The position numbers and the translations under genes were made by a program. This document shows positions 25,522-33,542 of a stretch of DNA of 42,177 bases, one piece after another; the stretch's first letter is position 1, and every line of letters starts with the position of its first letter. Below the pieces are notes generated by a model. It was not told the DNA's origin. It made no database searches and was given only the letters and a program-made list of their open reading frames with translations. Source of the stretch: JABMMZ01 sp044373665 (GTDB lineage Bacteria > Bacteroidota > Bacteroidia > NS11-12g > UBA955); NCBI GenBank assembly GCA_044373665.1, contig JBIPNH010000009.1, positions 1-42,177 of the forward strand, in the 5' to 3' direction.

Positions 25522-26583
25522 ATGTATTCAAAAATTTATGTTGCACTGAGTGTTTTACTTTTAGTGTCTTGTTCTCGTAAACAACAAAATGAATTGCCTG
25601 ATTCTGTTGGTAAACTTGGAAGTTTGGTGGTTGTTTCTGACGCTGAAACACACAAGGTGATGAATAACAGTATCGAAGATTTGTTCTTGAGTCCTGTGCC
25701 GCACTTACCGAATGGAGAACCTTATTTTGAAATTGTTAAACCGGAACCTTATGACTTTAACCGTTTCTTTTTTAATCACAAATCTGTTTTGGTTTTGGTT
25801 AATGAGAGTAATTTGGAATCAATGCAAGAAATCCTAAAACCCTTTACCGAAAAAACAATTCAGAAACTAATGAACGACACCGCACCTGTGTTGATGAATA
25901 AAAAAGATTTGTTTGCCAAACACCAACATGTTGTTTACTTATTTGGGAAGAATAGACAAGATTTAAATACCAAATTTTTAAAAGTAAAAAAAGAGATTTT
26001 AAGTGCTTTAATGGATTTTGAAATTCAAGACCAGCATGATAAAATGTATAAGGATACCTCAAATATAACCAAGTATCAAAAGCAAATTATGTTAGCCCAT
26101 GGAATGATAGTTCAAGTTCCGGGGATTTTCCAACTTAAAAAAGTAAAAGAAGATGTATTTTGGTTCCAATTTGATGCAATTGAAGGAGAAACGCCCAAAA
26201 ACATCGGACTGTTAGTTCATTCATATCCTTACAAAGACACTTCTGATTTTTCTTACGCTTCCATTATTTCAGCAAGAGACAGTGTTTGTAAGTATCTCAT
26301 TGCAGGAGAATTGCCAGGAACCTACATGGGAACAACCGAAAGTGAATATTATCCTCCCCGTTTTAAAACAGTAGAAAATATTAAAGGCAGATACGCAGTG
26401 AAAATTAGAGGTTGGTGGACGATAAAAGGGTTAAGTCAAGCGGGACCGTTTATTCGTTATGTTATTCACATGCCCGAGAAAAATCGTTTGTTTGTGTTTG
26501 AAGGATTTGTGTACAAACCTAGTTTAAATACCAAGGAACGTGATTTGAGATTTATTGAATCCATAGCCAAAAGTATAAAGTAA
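25522..26583 (+). CDS. DUF4837 family lipoprotein
   Basis: The 353-aa protein has a lipoprotein signal (LLLVSC, lipid Cys at about residue 17). The following region (VGKLGSLVVVSDAETHKVMNNSIEDLF, PHLPNGEPYFEIV, FFFNHKSVLVLV) fits DUF4837, a Bacteroidota-restricted family of unknown role. The second half repeats a similar alpha/beta arrangement (GRYAVKIRGWWTIKG, FIRYVIHMPEKNRLFVFEGFVYKP). Anchoring is likely in the outer or inner membrane. It lies 1 nt after the lytic transglycosylase gene and overlaps purN by 1 nt, hinting at an envelope role. Confidence 0.85.
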   Translation: MYSKIYVALSVLLLVSCSRKQQNELPDSVGKLGSLVVVSDAETHKVMNNSIEDLFLSPVPHLPNGEPYFEIVKPEPYDFNRFFFNHKSVLVLVNESNLESMQEILKPFTEKTIQKLMNDTAPVLMNKKDLFAKHQHVVYLFGKNRQDLNTKFLKVKKEILSALMDFEIQDQHDKMYKDTSNITKYQKQIMLAHGMIVQVPGIFQLKKVKEDVFWFQFDAIEGETPKNIGLLVHSYPYKDTSDFSYASIISARDSVCKYLIAGELPGTYMGTTESEYYPPRFKTVENIKGRYAVKIRGWWTIKGLSQAGPFIRYVIHMPEKNRLFVFEGFVYKPSLNTKERDLRFIESIAKSIK

Positions 26584-27155
26584 TGCCAAAAAAAAATATC
26601 GTTGTTTTTGCTTCTGGAAGTGGATCAAACGCATTGAATTTAATTCATTATTTTAACTCAAGCGAAACGGCTGTTGTTAATTCTGTTTTTACAAATAACA
26701 AAAATGCAGGCGTTATAGCTAAAGCCATTGACAATCGTGTTGCTGTTCAAAGATTTAATAAAAGCGATTTTTACGAAACGAATCAAGTGATTGATTGGGT
26801 TAAGATTTATAAACCCGATCTTATTGTTTTGGCTGGTTTTTTATGGTTGGTGCCTTCCTCATTTATAGAACAATTTGATGGTAAAATCATCAATTTACAC
26901 CCTTCATTATTGCCCAAGTTTGGCGGAAAAGGAATGTATGGTAGAAATGTCCATCAAGCGGTTTTAGAAGCGCATGAAACGGAAACTGGAATAACAATTC
27001 ATAAGGTGAACAAAGAATATGACAAAGGTGAAATTTTATGTCAAGCTAAGTTTAGCATTGAACCCAATGATGATATAAATCAAATTGAGTCAAAAATTCA
27101 TGAACTTGAATTTATTCATTTACCCAAAACCATAGAAACACTCCTTGCTAAATAA
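26583..27155 (+). CDS. purN: Phosphoribosylglycinamide formyltransferase
   Basis: The 190-aa enzyme transfers formyl from 10-formyl-THF to GAR in purine synthesis. It has VFASGSGSN near residues 8-16, the catalytic-site NLHPSLLPKFGGKGMYG (Asn and His) near 103-119, and the conserved Asp in EYDKGEIL. Length is normal. It overlaps the upstream lipoprotein gene by 1 nt (TAATG) and the downstream TTG start by 11 nt, so it is embedded in an envelope-gene operon rather than a pur cluster. Confidence 0.95.
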   Translation: MPKKNIVVFASGSGSNALNLIHYFNSSETAVVNSVFTNNKNAGVIAKAIDNRVAVQRFNKSDFYETNQVIDWVKIYKPDLIVLAGFLWLVPSSFIEQFDGKIINLHPSLLPKFGGKGMYGRNVHQAVLEAHETETGITIHKVNKEYDKGEILCQAKFSIEPNDDINQIESKIHELEFIHLPKTIETLLAK

Positions 27156-28116
27156 ACTCACATTCGTATGCCTTTTTGTTTGTATTATTACTTCAAATAA
27201 AGTAAACGCTTGGGGGTTTTACGGACATCGAAAAATCAATGAAATTGCAGTTTATACGCTGCCTAAACCGTTGTTTGGGTTTTACAAATACCATGTAGAT
27301 TATATAAGAACCCATGCGGTAGATGCAGACAGCAGACGCTACATGATAAAAGAAGAAGCTTGTCGGCATTTTCTTGATGGCGATTTTTATGAATGTTGTT
27401 TGCCCATAGATACCATTCCACAAAAATATAAAGATGCAGTGTTAAAGTATTCCGAAGATACTGTTCTTGCACATGGAATTGTTCCATGGCATATTCAAAC
27501 AATGATGTGGCGACTAACGGAGGCTTTTAAAGCTAAAGACATTGTAAAAATACTAAAGTACAGTGCAGATTTAGGACATTATGTCGCCGATTGCCATGTG
27601 CCATTACATGCTTCTTCCAATTACAATGGTCAAAAAACCAATCAAGTAGGTATTCATGCACTTTGGGAAAGTCGCTTACCTGAATTGTTCAACGAGTCGT
27701 ATGATTTCATGACTGGTTTGGCTCAATATGATGAAAACCCTAAGCTTAGAATTTGGAAAGCTTATGAGGAAAGTTTTGGATTAGTAGACAGTGTTTTAAG
27801 AGTTGAAAAAAGGGTTTCACTTTTGTTTGATGAGGATCAGAAGTATTCTTTTGAAACGAGAGGGAACCAAGTTTTACGTGTTTATTCTAAATCATTTTCA
27901 GAATCGTATCACCAAGCATTGGGCAATATGGTTGAACAAAGAATGAAAGCCTCTATTCAGTTGTTAGGAACCTTATGGTACTCATGTTGGGTAGATGCCG
28001 GTCAGCCAGATTTGGAAAACATGCCTTTGGAACAATTGCCTGTTAAACCTACAGACGATGAAGTACCAGCAAATACCCCTGTGAATGATAAAATGTTGGG
28101 CAGACCCGAAGATTGA
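27145..28116 (+). CDS. Exported zinc-dependent phospholipase C / S1-P1 nuclease-like protein
   Basis: The 323-aa protein begins at TTG (27145). The next Met comes only after the signal peptide and the WGFYGH motif, so this start is forced. Signal peptidase cleavage after VNA (residue 22) would leave Trp23 as the new N-terminus. In this fold the mature N-terminal Trp and the His five residues later (here H28) bind zinc. Other likely ligands are H75, H116, H145, D149, H155 (LGHYVADCHVPLH) and H171 (HALWE). It could cleave phospholipid or single-stranded nucleic acid, and the substrate is not decided. It overlaps purN by 11 nt. Confidence 0.85.
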   Translation: MLNKLTFVCLFVCIITSNKVNAWGFYGHRKINEIAVYTLPKPLFGFYKYHVDYIRTHAVDADSRRYMIKEEACRHFLDGDFYECCLPIDTIPQKYKDAVLKYSEDTVLAHGIVPWHIQTMMWRLTEAFKAKDIVKILKYSADLGHYVADCHVPLHASSNYNGQKTNQVGIHALWESRLPELFNESYDFMTGLAQYDENPKLRIWKAYEESFGLVDSVLRVEKRVSLLFDEDQKYSFETRGNQVLRVYSKSFSESYHQALGNMVEQRMKASIQLLGTLWYSCWVDAGQPDLENMPLEQLPVKPTDDEVPANTPVNDKMLGRPED

Positions 28117-28190
28117 TAACACCAACAAAGGTAAACAAAACATACAAAATGTATGCGAGAGGTGGAGAGTTTATATGGGAAAAAAAAGAG

Positions 28191-28502
28191 TTAGTTTTCT
28201 TTTTTGTAAAATACTTTTCCAACTCGATTGATATGTTCAATAAGTTTTTCGTTTTTTAGATTTTCAAAAACCTGAATATCTACCATATATTGAAAGTTAC
28301 TATTATTTATCTCTAAAATCAAATTACCTAAAAGTTGTCTGTCAATATTACTGTTACAAATTACCAAATCAACGTCACTTCTGTCGTGGTGGTTCCCTTT
28401 TGCACGAGAGCCATATAAATTAACTTCTTTTATGTTTTCGTATTTTGAAAAAATGTTTTTAAGAATATTAATTGATAATTCGTTTATGCCAAAAGAATTC
28501 AT
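28191..28502 (-). CDS. MNT-type nucleotidyltransferase (MntA-like antitoxin)
   Basis: The 103-aa minimal nucleotidyltransferase has GSRAKG with G31-S32, exactly ten residues, then D43-V-D45, which fits GSX10DXD. A third metal Asp is likely D75 in MVDIQVF. In studied HEPN/MNT systems such a protein adds AMP to a Tyr of the HEPN toxin and silences it. It follows the HEPN gene with a 4-nt ATGA overlap, the usual coupling. The pair is on the minus strand, convergent to the S1/P1-like gene with 74 nt between. Confidence 0.92.
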   Translation of the reverse strand: MNSFGINELSINILKNIFSKYENIKEVNLYGSRAKGNHHDRSDVDLVICNSNIDRQLLGNLILEINNSNFQYMVDIQVFENLKNEKLIEHINRVGKVFYKKEN

Positions 28503-28909
28503 TGTTGTGAATCAAGTAAGGATGAATATAAGTCAGATAAAAGCGGGGTGTATTTTAATTGAATATCTGGAATAATAGCTTCAATAATCTTAAAATCATA
28601 GGTATGACTTAATAGATTTCGATCATCAATCATCTCGAGCCAAGGTTCTATGTTGTTGATATATTTAGTTTGAAAGGCTTCTTTTAAAACCATTTTAGGC
28701 GATATTTTATCAATAATCAATCCATCAAACTCCATCTTGTCTATTAATGTTTTCCAAGCAAGTTCTAATGTGAATTCAAATCTTTGGATAATGCCTTCTT
28801 TTTCTAATAAAGAAAGTTTTTTAATGTCCAATTCAGGCACTTCTTGTAATAGTTTTATAGCCCTTTCAAAATTTTCAAATCGTTGTTTCCATCGTAGATC
28901 TTGTGCCAT
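28499..28909 (-). CDS. HEPN toxin of the HI0074 family
   Basis: The 136-aa all-alpha protein matches the HI0074 group (formerly called nucleotidyltransferase substrate-binding proteins): LRWKQRFENFERAIKLL at the start, RFEFTLELAWKTLIDKM at 43-60, and R97-N-L-L-S-H102-T-Y104. The last is exactly the R-X4-H-X-Y motif of HEPN RNase toxins, in which Arg/His are catalytic and the Tyr is AMPylated. It overlaps its MNT partner by 4 nt and is transcribed first. A TAACTTTG box lies 52 nt upstream. Confidence 0.92.
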   Translation of the reverse strand: MAQDLRWKQRFENFERAIKLLQEVPELDIKKLSLLEKEGIIQRFEFTLELAWKTLIDKMEFDGLIIDKISPKMVLKEAFQTKYINNIEPWLEMIDDRNLLSHTYDFKIIEAIIPDIQLKYTPLLSDLYSSLLDSQQ

Positions 28910-28961
28910 ATCTTTTGTTATCTCTATCTAATAAAACTTTAATTGTTTAATTTTATTATTA

Positions 28962-28991
28962 CAAAGTTACATAATAACTTGATTTAGTCAA
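28962..28991 (-). promoter_or_regulatory. Promoter of the HEPN/MNT unit
   Basis: On the minus strand, TTG (28989-28991) and TAACTTTG (28962-28969) are separated by 19 nt. The -7 box is exact. A leader of about 45-50 nt follows before the ATG. Confidence 0.65.
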
Positions 28992-29063
28992 TATTAAAAA
29001 AAAGAATTCGCTTTCACTTCATCGCATGATTGTATGTTCGCCCTCGGTGTTATGGATTTAATC

Positions 29064-29086
29064 TTTATAAATAAATGATTTATAAA
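29064..29086. repeat. Perfect 9-bp inverted repeat downstream of corA
   Basis: TTTATAAAT (29064-29072) and ATTTATAAA (29078-29086) form a perfect hairpin with a 5-nt spacer. It lies 15 nt beyond the corA stop codon. No U-tract follows on the minus strand, so it is not a classical terminator. It may serve as a 3'-end stabiliser. Confidence 0.5.
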
Positions 29087-29101
29087 AGAAACAAACGTTG
29101 A

Positions 29102-30190
29102 TTAAAACCAGTTTTTGCGTTTAAAGTAATAGAGCATTACAAGAACAACTGTGACCGTTAAACCCCAAAAGTAATAGTAGGCATTGGGGTTGTTTAAGCC
29201 TGGAAAATAGCCAAAATTCATTCCAAAAACACCTGTTAAAAAACTAAGAGGCATAAAGATAGTGCTTATGATGGTTAATACTTTCATAACCTGATTGAGT
29301 CGATTACTCATACTCGATAAATAAATGTTCATTAAGTCGCTCAATAAACTCTTTTGATTTTCGATATTTTCTGAAACTAAATAAGCATGGTCGTAAATGT
29401 CTTTGAAATAATTAACATTTTTTGTCTCAAATAAATCATTGTTTCCTGATATTATTTTGTTGAGCATGTCCCTCATAGGTTGTATGTTTTTGCCAACTAA
29501 CATTAAGCTTTTTTTGAGTTCTTGAATTTTTAATGAAGTTTTTTGTGTTGGTTTATGTGTAATTTCAATTTCAATCTCTTCAGAAATATCACTGAAATGG
29601 TCAATCAATATAAAATAATGGTCAACCACCGTATCTAATATTTTATATAGTAAATAGTCCGTTTTTCTTTGTCTAATAGAACCTATTGATTCCAAAAGGC
29701 GGTCTTTGATGTCTTTGAAAAAATCAATATCTCTCTCTTGAAATGAAATCAAGTAGTTTTTGCCAATAATTAAACTGATTTGTTCGCTTTCTAATTGGTT
29801 GGTTTCTTTTCCAAGATATAAATACTTGAAAGTGATGAAAAAATACTCGTCAAATTCCTCAATTTTTGTTCTTTGTTGGGTGTTTAATATGTCTTCTTGT
29901 ATCAGAGGATGGATGTCAAAAACGGCACATATTTCAGCTATTTTATCTGAACTATGAACCCCATTAACAGAAATCCATTGGTTGTCTAATTTTGTTTTAT
30001 AGTTGGATAACTCATTGATAGAAGCAATTGTTTTTTCATCAAAATGGTCTTTTTGATAGGTGATTAACTTAACTTCGATAGGATGGTTCCTGTCTTGACC
30101 CACATAAACCAAACTCTCTGGCGGTAATCCTGTTTTGCTGGAAAACCGATGTTTTATTTTGGAGGTCCCTTTTTTTAGTTTGTTAATCAT
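29102..30190 (-). CDS. corA: CorA-family magnesium/cobalt transporter
   Basis: The 362-aa protein has a long cytosolic N-domain, coiled helices (about 130-300), and two C-terminal membrane helices with the signature GMN (about 323-325, in TGVFGMNFG). The C-terminus is basic (FKRKNWF), as in CorA. It is a pentameric channel for Mg2+ and possibly Co2+. The ATG at 30190 was chosen. An in-frame TTG at 30211 lies inside the predicted -7 box TACTTTTG and cannot be in the mRNA. Confidence 0.93.
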   Translation of the reverse strand: MINKLKKGTSKIKHRFSSKTGLPPESLVYVGQDRNHPIEVKLITYQKDHFDEKTIASINELSNYKTKLDNQWISVNGVHSSDKIAEICAVFDIHPLIQEDILNTQQRTKIEEFDEYFFITFKYLYLGKETNQLESEQISLIIGKNYLISFQERDIDFFKDIKDRLLESIGSIRQRKTDYLLYKILDTVVDHYFILIDHFSDISEEIEIEITHKPTQKTSLKIQELKKSLMLVGKNIQPMRDMLNKIISGNNDLFETKNVNYFKDIYDHAYLVSENIENQKSLLSDLMNIYLSSMSNRLNQVMKVLTIISTIFMPLSFLTGVFGMNFGYFPGLNNPNAYYYFWGLTVTVVLVMLYYFKRKNWF

Positions 30191-30208
30191 ACAATCAAAA
30201 GATGATTC

Positions 30209-30216
30209 CAAAAGTA
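30209..30216 (-). promoter_or_regulatory. -7 box of corA
   Basis: TACTTTTG on the minus strand is an exact TAnnTTTG match. The ATG at 30190 is 18 nt downstream. No clear -33 TTG was found. Confidence 0.55.
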
Positions 30217-30251
30217 GGAATATCTATTTGAATTATTATAAAAAAAATAAA

Positions 30252-32792
30252 CTACTGCTTAACTACTTTGAAATGAAGGAGTTCATTTTGGTCAGAAATC
30301 TTAATCAAATAAATGCCGCTTTTCCAATTGTTGGTATTAATCTCTAATTGATTTTCTTCAACATAAAGGCATTCAAACACAATTTGTCCGTGTAAATTAA
30401 AGACAGTTATTTTCGAATCTGAATTGATGTTGGTTAAACGTAATTGATTGTAAAAAGGATTGGGGTTAACATTGATTTTGGATTTGTTATTACTGCTTAT
30501 CTGACTAAAGTCTGGAATTGTTAAATTTTGAGAACTTGAATCTACACAACCTGTGCTGTTTTGAGTTTTTAGTTGCACCACTAATGACTTACCCGAATAG
30601 GCAAGAAGCGATTTGACTAAAGTTGCATTTCCAATAGTTTTGGAAGTATCCACTTGCCATTCGTATTTGTTAAGCGACTTCTCAACGGCTTCAAAAGTAT
30701 AATTGAACCAGTTTTTATCAACAGTGAAGTCGGCATTAGGTAAGTCAAATGTTTTCACAATTAAAGGCGCATACGTTTTTTGACAAGATTGATTGCTAAC
30801 CGTTAAAACAAGCTGATCGCCATTAGCCAAATTGGTATACTTGTATGAAGGTGAAGTGCCCGAACTAATAAGAGTGCCATTTTTAAAGAACTGATAATTT
30901 GAGTAAATTGATGGCGAACTAAAAGTGTATTCATTGTTGCAGATGGACAAGTTTTTTGCAGTTCCCACACCCTCATTGTCGATAGTATCAACAGTGTAAT
31001 GGAGTGTTTCTTGAATTGGAGAACAATTTAATTTAGAACTATCAATGATTGAAATTTTAATTGAATCCGATTGTGTTGCTTTTATTTTGAAAACTGTATC
31101 AGTGCTGTAATTTAAGTTATTAAAGGAAATACTGTATCTAGAATTGTATAATTTGTTAATATTAAATTGGATAGAATCACCCTTACAAACGCGGTTTTTA
31201 TAATTCGTTGTATAGCTTAGGTCAGAACAGTCATTGGTAAGAAAATCAACTGTTTCTTGATTGAAGTTACAAACGGTGTTTTGATATATTATAATACTTA
31301 CACGATACCAAGCATTTGGATTTAAGTTGGTAAAGTGTATTGATGTGTCTGTCTGAGAAACAATATCCCTCATATTTGGAGTCACAATAAAAGCATATTT
31401 AGTAATAAAACTATTTTTTCTTAAGGTTATTATAGCTGAAGAAGTGGTTTTTTGAATACTAAGTCCAAACAATGTTTGATTTGGGCTTATCTTTAAGTTC
31501 AAAGTATTTACAAAGCCACTCAGGCATCCATCCACACTCTTCATTCTGGCTTGGATTGTGCAATTTTGATTGGACGAAATACGTTCTCCATTCCCTTTGG
31601 TTTTAGAATGTAAAGTACCGTTGACATACCAATAAACACTGTCAATGTTTTGACCTGTAACAAAAAAACTATCAACTATAAAGTCGCAATAATTAGTATC
31701 ATTGGATTTGTTACTCAATACACCGGAAGCGCTTCGATTTAAATTGACTCTAAAAGGGGCACTGTTGGAACTACATCCTGTAGTTGTAATCGTTGCCCTT
31801 ACTCTGTAATTCCCAGAATCTTTCACTATTTTTGTTCGACCTGTTGAAACATTGGGTGTCCATGAATAAGTTGTATTTGCTATGGCATTTGCTGCAAGAA
31901 TAATAGAGTCACCTTTACAGATAGAGGCCGAAGTTCCATTGGTAATTGAAACATTAGGTGAGGATGATAAATTAAGACGTAAGGTGTCAGGGAAACTAAT
32001 TCCTTTGTTGTTTCTCACTGTTAATATTGCAATTCTTTGTCCAGATGAACCCCAAGTAACTATTGGGTTTTGTACATTACTTGTTGTTGGAGAACCATTC
32101 ACAATTCTCCATGAATAGCTATTAGTTGAATTTGTTCCTGCCCCGTTTAACTGGACATCGGCATTGTTACAAAGAGGAGAGGTATTAGTGCTTGCAGTTG
32201 CTTTAGGAAGTAAACTAGATGGGTTGACTTCGAATGTTTTAGCATAAACCAAATCGCCACTATTGCTTTGATTGTTGTTGTCTGTTGCCATAACAACCAC
32301 GTAGAATTTTATTTTTCCAACATTCGAATTAGGTGCTTGCCAATCAAAAGTCCATCTTGTACTATCTGTTCCAACAGAAGCGGTTCCTGTTGAAGTATGT
32401 TGAATGTATTCTCTTGTTCTCGAATTAATAGACCTTGTAACGCGACTCGTTCTATTGTTGGTGTTTGTAAAGGTTCCTATAGGTTCGTTAGCGGCATTTA
32501 ATGCAGTAATTTGGAAGCCAAATTTGGAACGACTAGATTGTTTAAAAGTGACCTCTAAATTATAGGTTGAGTCGGGAATATATCCGCTACCTGTAAAGTT
32601 ACCCTTAAATCGTAAACTGTTTAATTGAGTTCCAGTTGTTATTAAACTACCTCCATGGCACGAAACACAAGAACTTTCGCCAGGAGCATTGGTATTACCA
32701 CCACCTGGTCCACTTGCATTATTGATTGCTGAACATAAGAAGATAATAAAGAAAAGTCCGATGATGACATTGAGTTGTATTTTTCTATTCAT
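30252..32792 (-). CDS. T9SS-secreted protein with choice-of-anchor V-like domain and CxxCH motif
   Basis: The 846-aa exported protein has a signal segment (1-27), then GPGGGNTNAPGESSCVSCHGG with C42, C45 and H46, a possible covalent haem site. A Reeler-like 'choice-of-anchor V' region follows (about 50-195; family name from memory). The long middle has Ig/PKD-like stretches rich in Ser, Thr and Asn with paired cysteines (CNNADVQLNG, ICKGDSIILAA, VCKGDSIQF). The last ~75 residues (NPNPFYNQLRL, ITVFNLHGQIVF, WKSGIYLIKI) are a type A T9SS sorting domain. Surface attachment or secretion through the T9SS is expected. It follows a TAACTTTG box. Confidence 0.88.
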   Translation of the reverse strand: MNRKIQLNVIIGLFFIIFLCSAINNASGPGGGNTNAPGESSCVSCHGGSLITTGTQLNSLRFKGNFTGSGYIPDSTYNLEVTFKQSSRSKFGFQITALNAANEPIGTFTNTNNRTSRVTRSINSRTREYIQHTSTGTASVGTDSTRWTFDWQAPNSNVGKIKFYVVVMATDNNNQSNSGDLVYAKTFEVNPSSLLPKATASTNTSPLCNNADVQLNGAGTNSTNSYSWRIVNGSPTTSNVQNPIVTWGSSGQRIAILTVRNNKGISFPDTLRLNLSSSPNVSITNGTSASICKGDSIILAANAIANTTYSWTPNVSTGRTKIVKDSGNYRVRATITTTGCSSNSAPFRVNLNRSASGVLSNKSNDTNYCDFIVDSFFVTGQNIDSVYWYVNGTLHSKTKGNGERISSNQNCTIQARMKSVDGCLSGFVNTLNLKISPNQTLFGLSIQKTTSSAIITLRKNSFITKYAFIVTPNMRDIVSQTDTSIHFTNLNPNAWYRVSIIIYQNTVCNFNQETVDFLTNDCSDLSYTTNYKNRVCKGDSIQFNINKLYNSRYSISFNNLNYSTDTVFKIKATQSDSIKISIIDSSKLNCSPIQETLHYTVDTIDNEGVGTAKNLSICNNEYTFSSPSIYSNYQFFKNGTLISSGTSPSYKYTNLANGDQLVLTVSNQSCQKTYAPLIVKTFDLPNADFTVDKNWFNYTFEAVEKSLNKYEWQVDTSKTIGNATLVKSLLAYSGKSLVVQLKTQNSTGCVDSSSQNLTIPDFSQISSNNKSKINVNPNPFYNQLRLTNINSDSKITVFNLHGQIVFECLYVEENQLEINTNNWKSGIYLIKISDQNELLHFKVVKQ

Positions 32793-32810
32793 TTGAATTA
32801 ATTACGACTG

Positions 32811-32818
32811 CAAAGTTA
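32811..32818 (-). promoter_or_regulatory. -7 box of the T9SS protein gene
   Basis: TAACTTTG on the minus strand is an exact TAnnTTTG match 18 nt before the ATG at 32792. The same octamer is used for the HEPN/MNT unit. Confidence 0.55.
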
Positions 32819-32925
32819 AATTATTAAATAAAGAAGATTGTACTGTGAATTTAAATATTGCAATATTGTGACAATTGCATTCTTTGTTTTAATAGGTGCA
32901 ATTGTTTTTAAATTAAATACTTATC

Positions 32926-33492
32926 TTATTGAAGTCGGTGATTGATAATATGTTCTGCCTTTTCGTAGAGTTGAAAAGGTGAAAATTTTCGCCAATCCAT
33001 TTCATCTAACTCACCACCATAATTGACATAATAGTCGATTCCTGCGGCATTAAATTCATCTAAAACATGTGGCCGAAAGTTGATAAAACTTATCCAACCA
33101 TCTTCTATGTCATTAAACCATTCTTCGTAATAAGAATCGTCAGAAGAATGGAAATTGAGTACGTTTTCACCAATAAGGATAAACTTATTGATACCTTCAT
33201 GTATTATTAATTCTAAAATCTCTCTCTTAAGTTGCATAATGTCATTGTTAATAACATCGTTCCATTCGCCTATTAACTCAATAATACAATAACCTTGATG
33301 GTAATCTGCATAAATAACTTTGATGTAAAGGGTGTTTGAACCAAAATTGTCCCATTGTGGATGAATCAGAAAGTTATAAACGGCATTTGTGAATTCGAAT
33401 TCACTGTGAATTTGTTCAAAAAAGGGTGATTTTTCATCATTTTCTGAGTTGTACAAATGCAACCAAGAATAATGGGGTTCAATGTCATGCAT
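32926..33492 (-). CDS. Hypothetical cytosolic protein, acidic
   Basis: The 188-aa protein has no signal peptide or membrane span. It is acidic and aromatic-rich (many Trp, Tyr and Phe, for example DDSYYEEWFNDIEDGWISFINF) with an alpha/beta look. A long helical segment (NDIMQLKREILELIIHEGINKFILIGENVLNF) lies in the middle. No family is recognised with confidence; it looks like a Bacteroidota-conserved unknown. It is divergent from the sialidase-like gene with only 50 nt between start codons, and its -7 box ends 5 nt before the ATG. Confidence 0.8.
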   Translation of the reverse strand: MHDIEPHYSWLHLYNSENDEKSPFFEQIHSEFEFTNAVYNFLIHPQWDNFGSNTLYIKVIYADYHQGYCIIELIGEWNDVINNDIMQLKREILELIIHEGINKFILIGENVLNFHSSDDSYYEEWFNDIEDGWISFINFRPHVLDEFNAAGIDYYVNYGGELDEMDWRKFSPFQLYEKAEHIINHRLQ

Positions 33493-33497
33493 CTTCG

Positions 33498-33505
33498 CAA
33501 AATTA
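33498..33505 (-). promoter_or_regulatory. -7 box, nearly leaderless, of the acidic hypothetical gene
   Basis: TAATTTTG on the minus strand is an exact TAnnTTTG match. Only 5 nt separate it from the ATG at 33492. Confidence 0.65.
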
Positions 33506-33530
33506 TAACCATTTTTTTATTTATTTAAAT

Positions 33531-33538
33531 TAAGTTTG
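33531..33538 (+). promoter_or_regulatory. -7 box, nearly leaderless, of the sialidase-like gene
   Basis: TAAGTTTG is an exact TAnnTTTG match with only 4 nt before the ATG at 33543, so transcription would start at or next to the start codon. Confidence 0.65.
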
Positions 33539-33542
33539 CTCA

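Noticed and set aside
28117..28190. Bidirectional terminator between the S1/P1-like gene and MNT
   Set aside because: Only short A/T matches (CATAC...GTATG and runs of A and T) are present, with no stable G/C stem.
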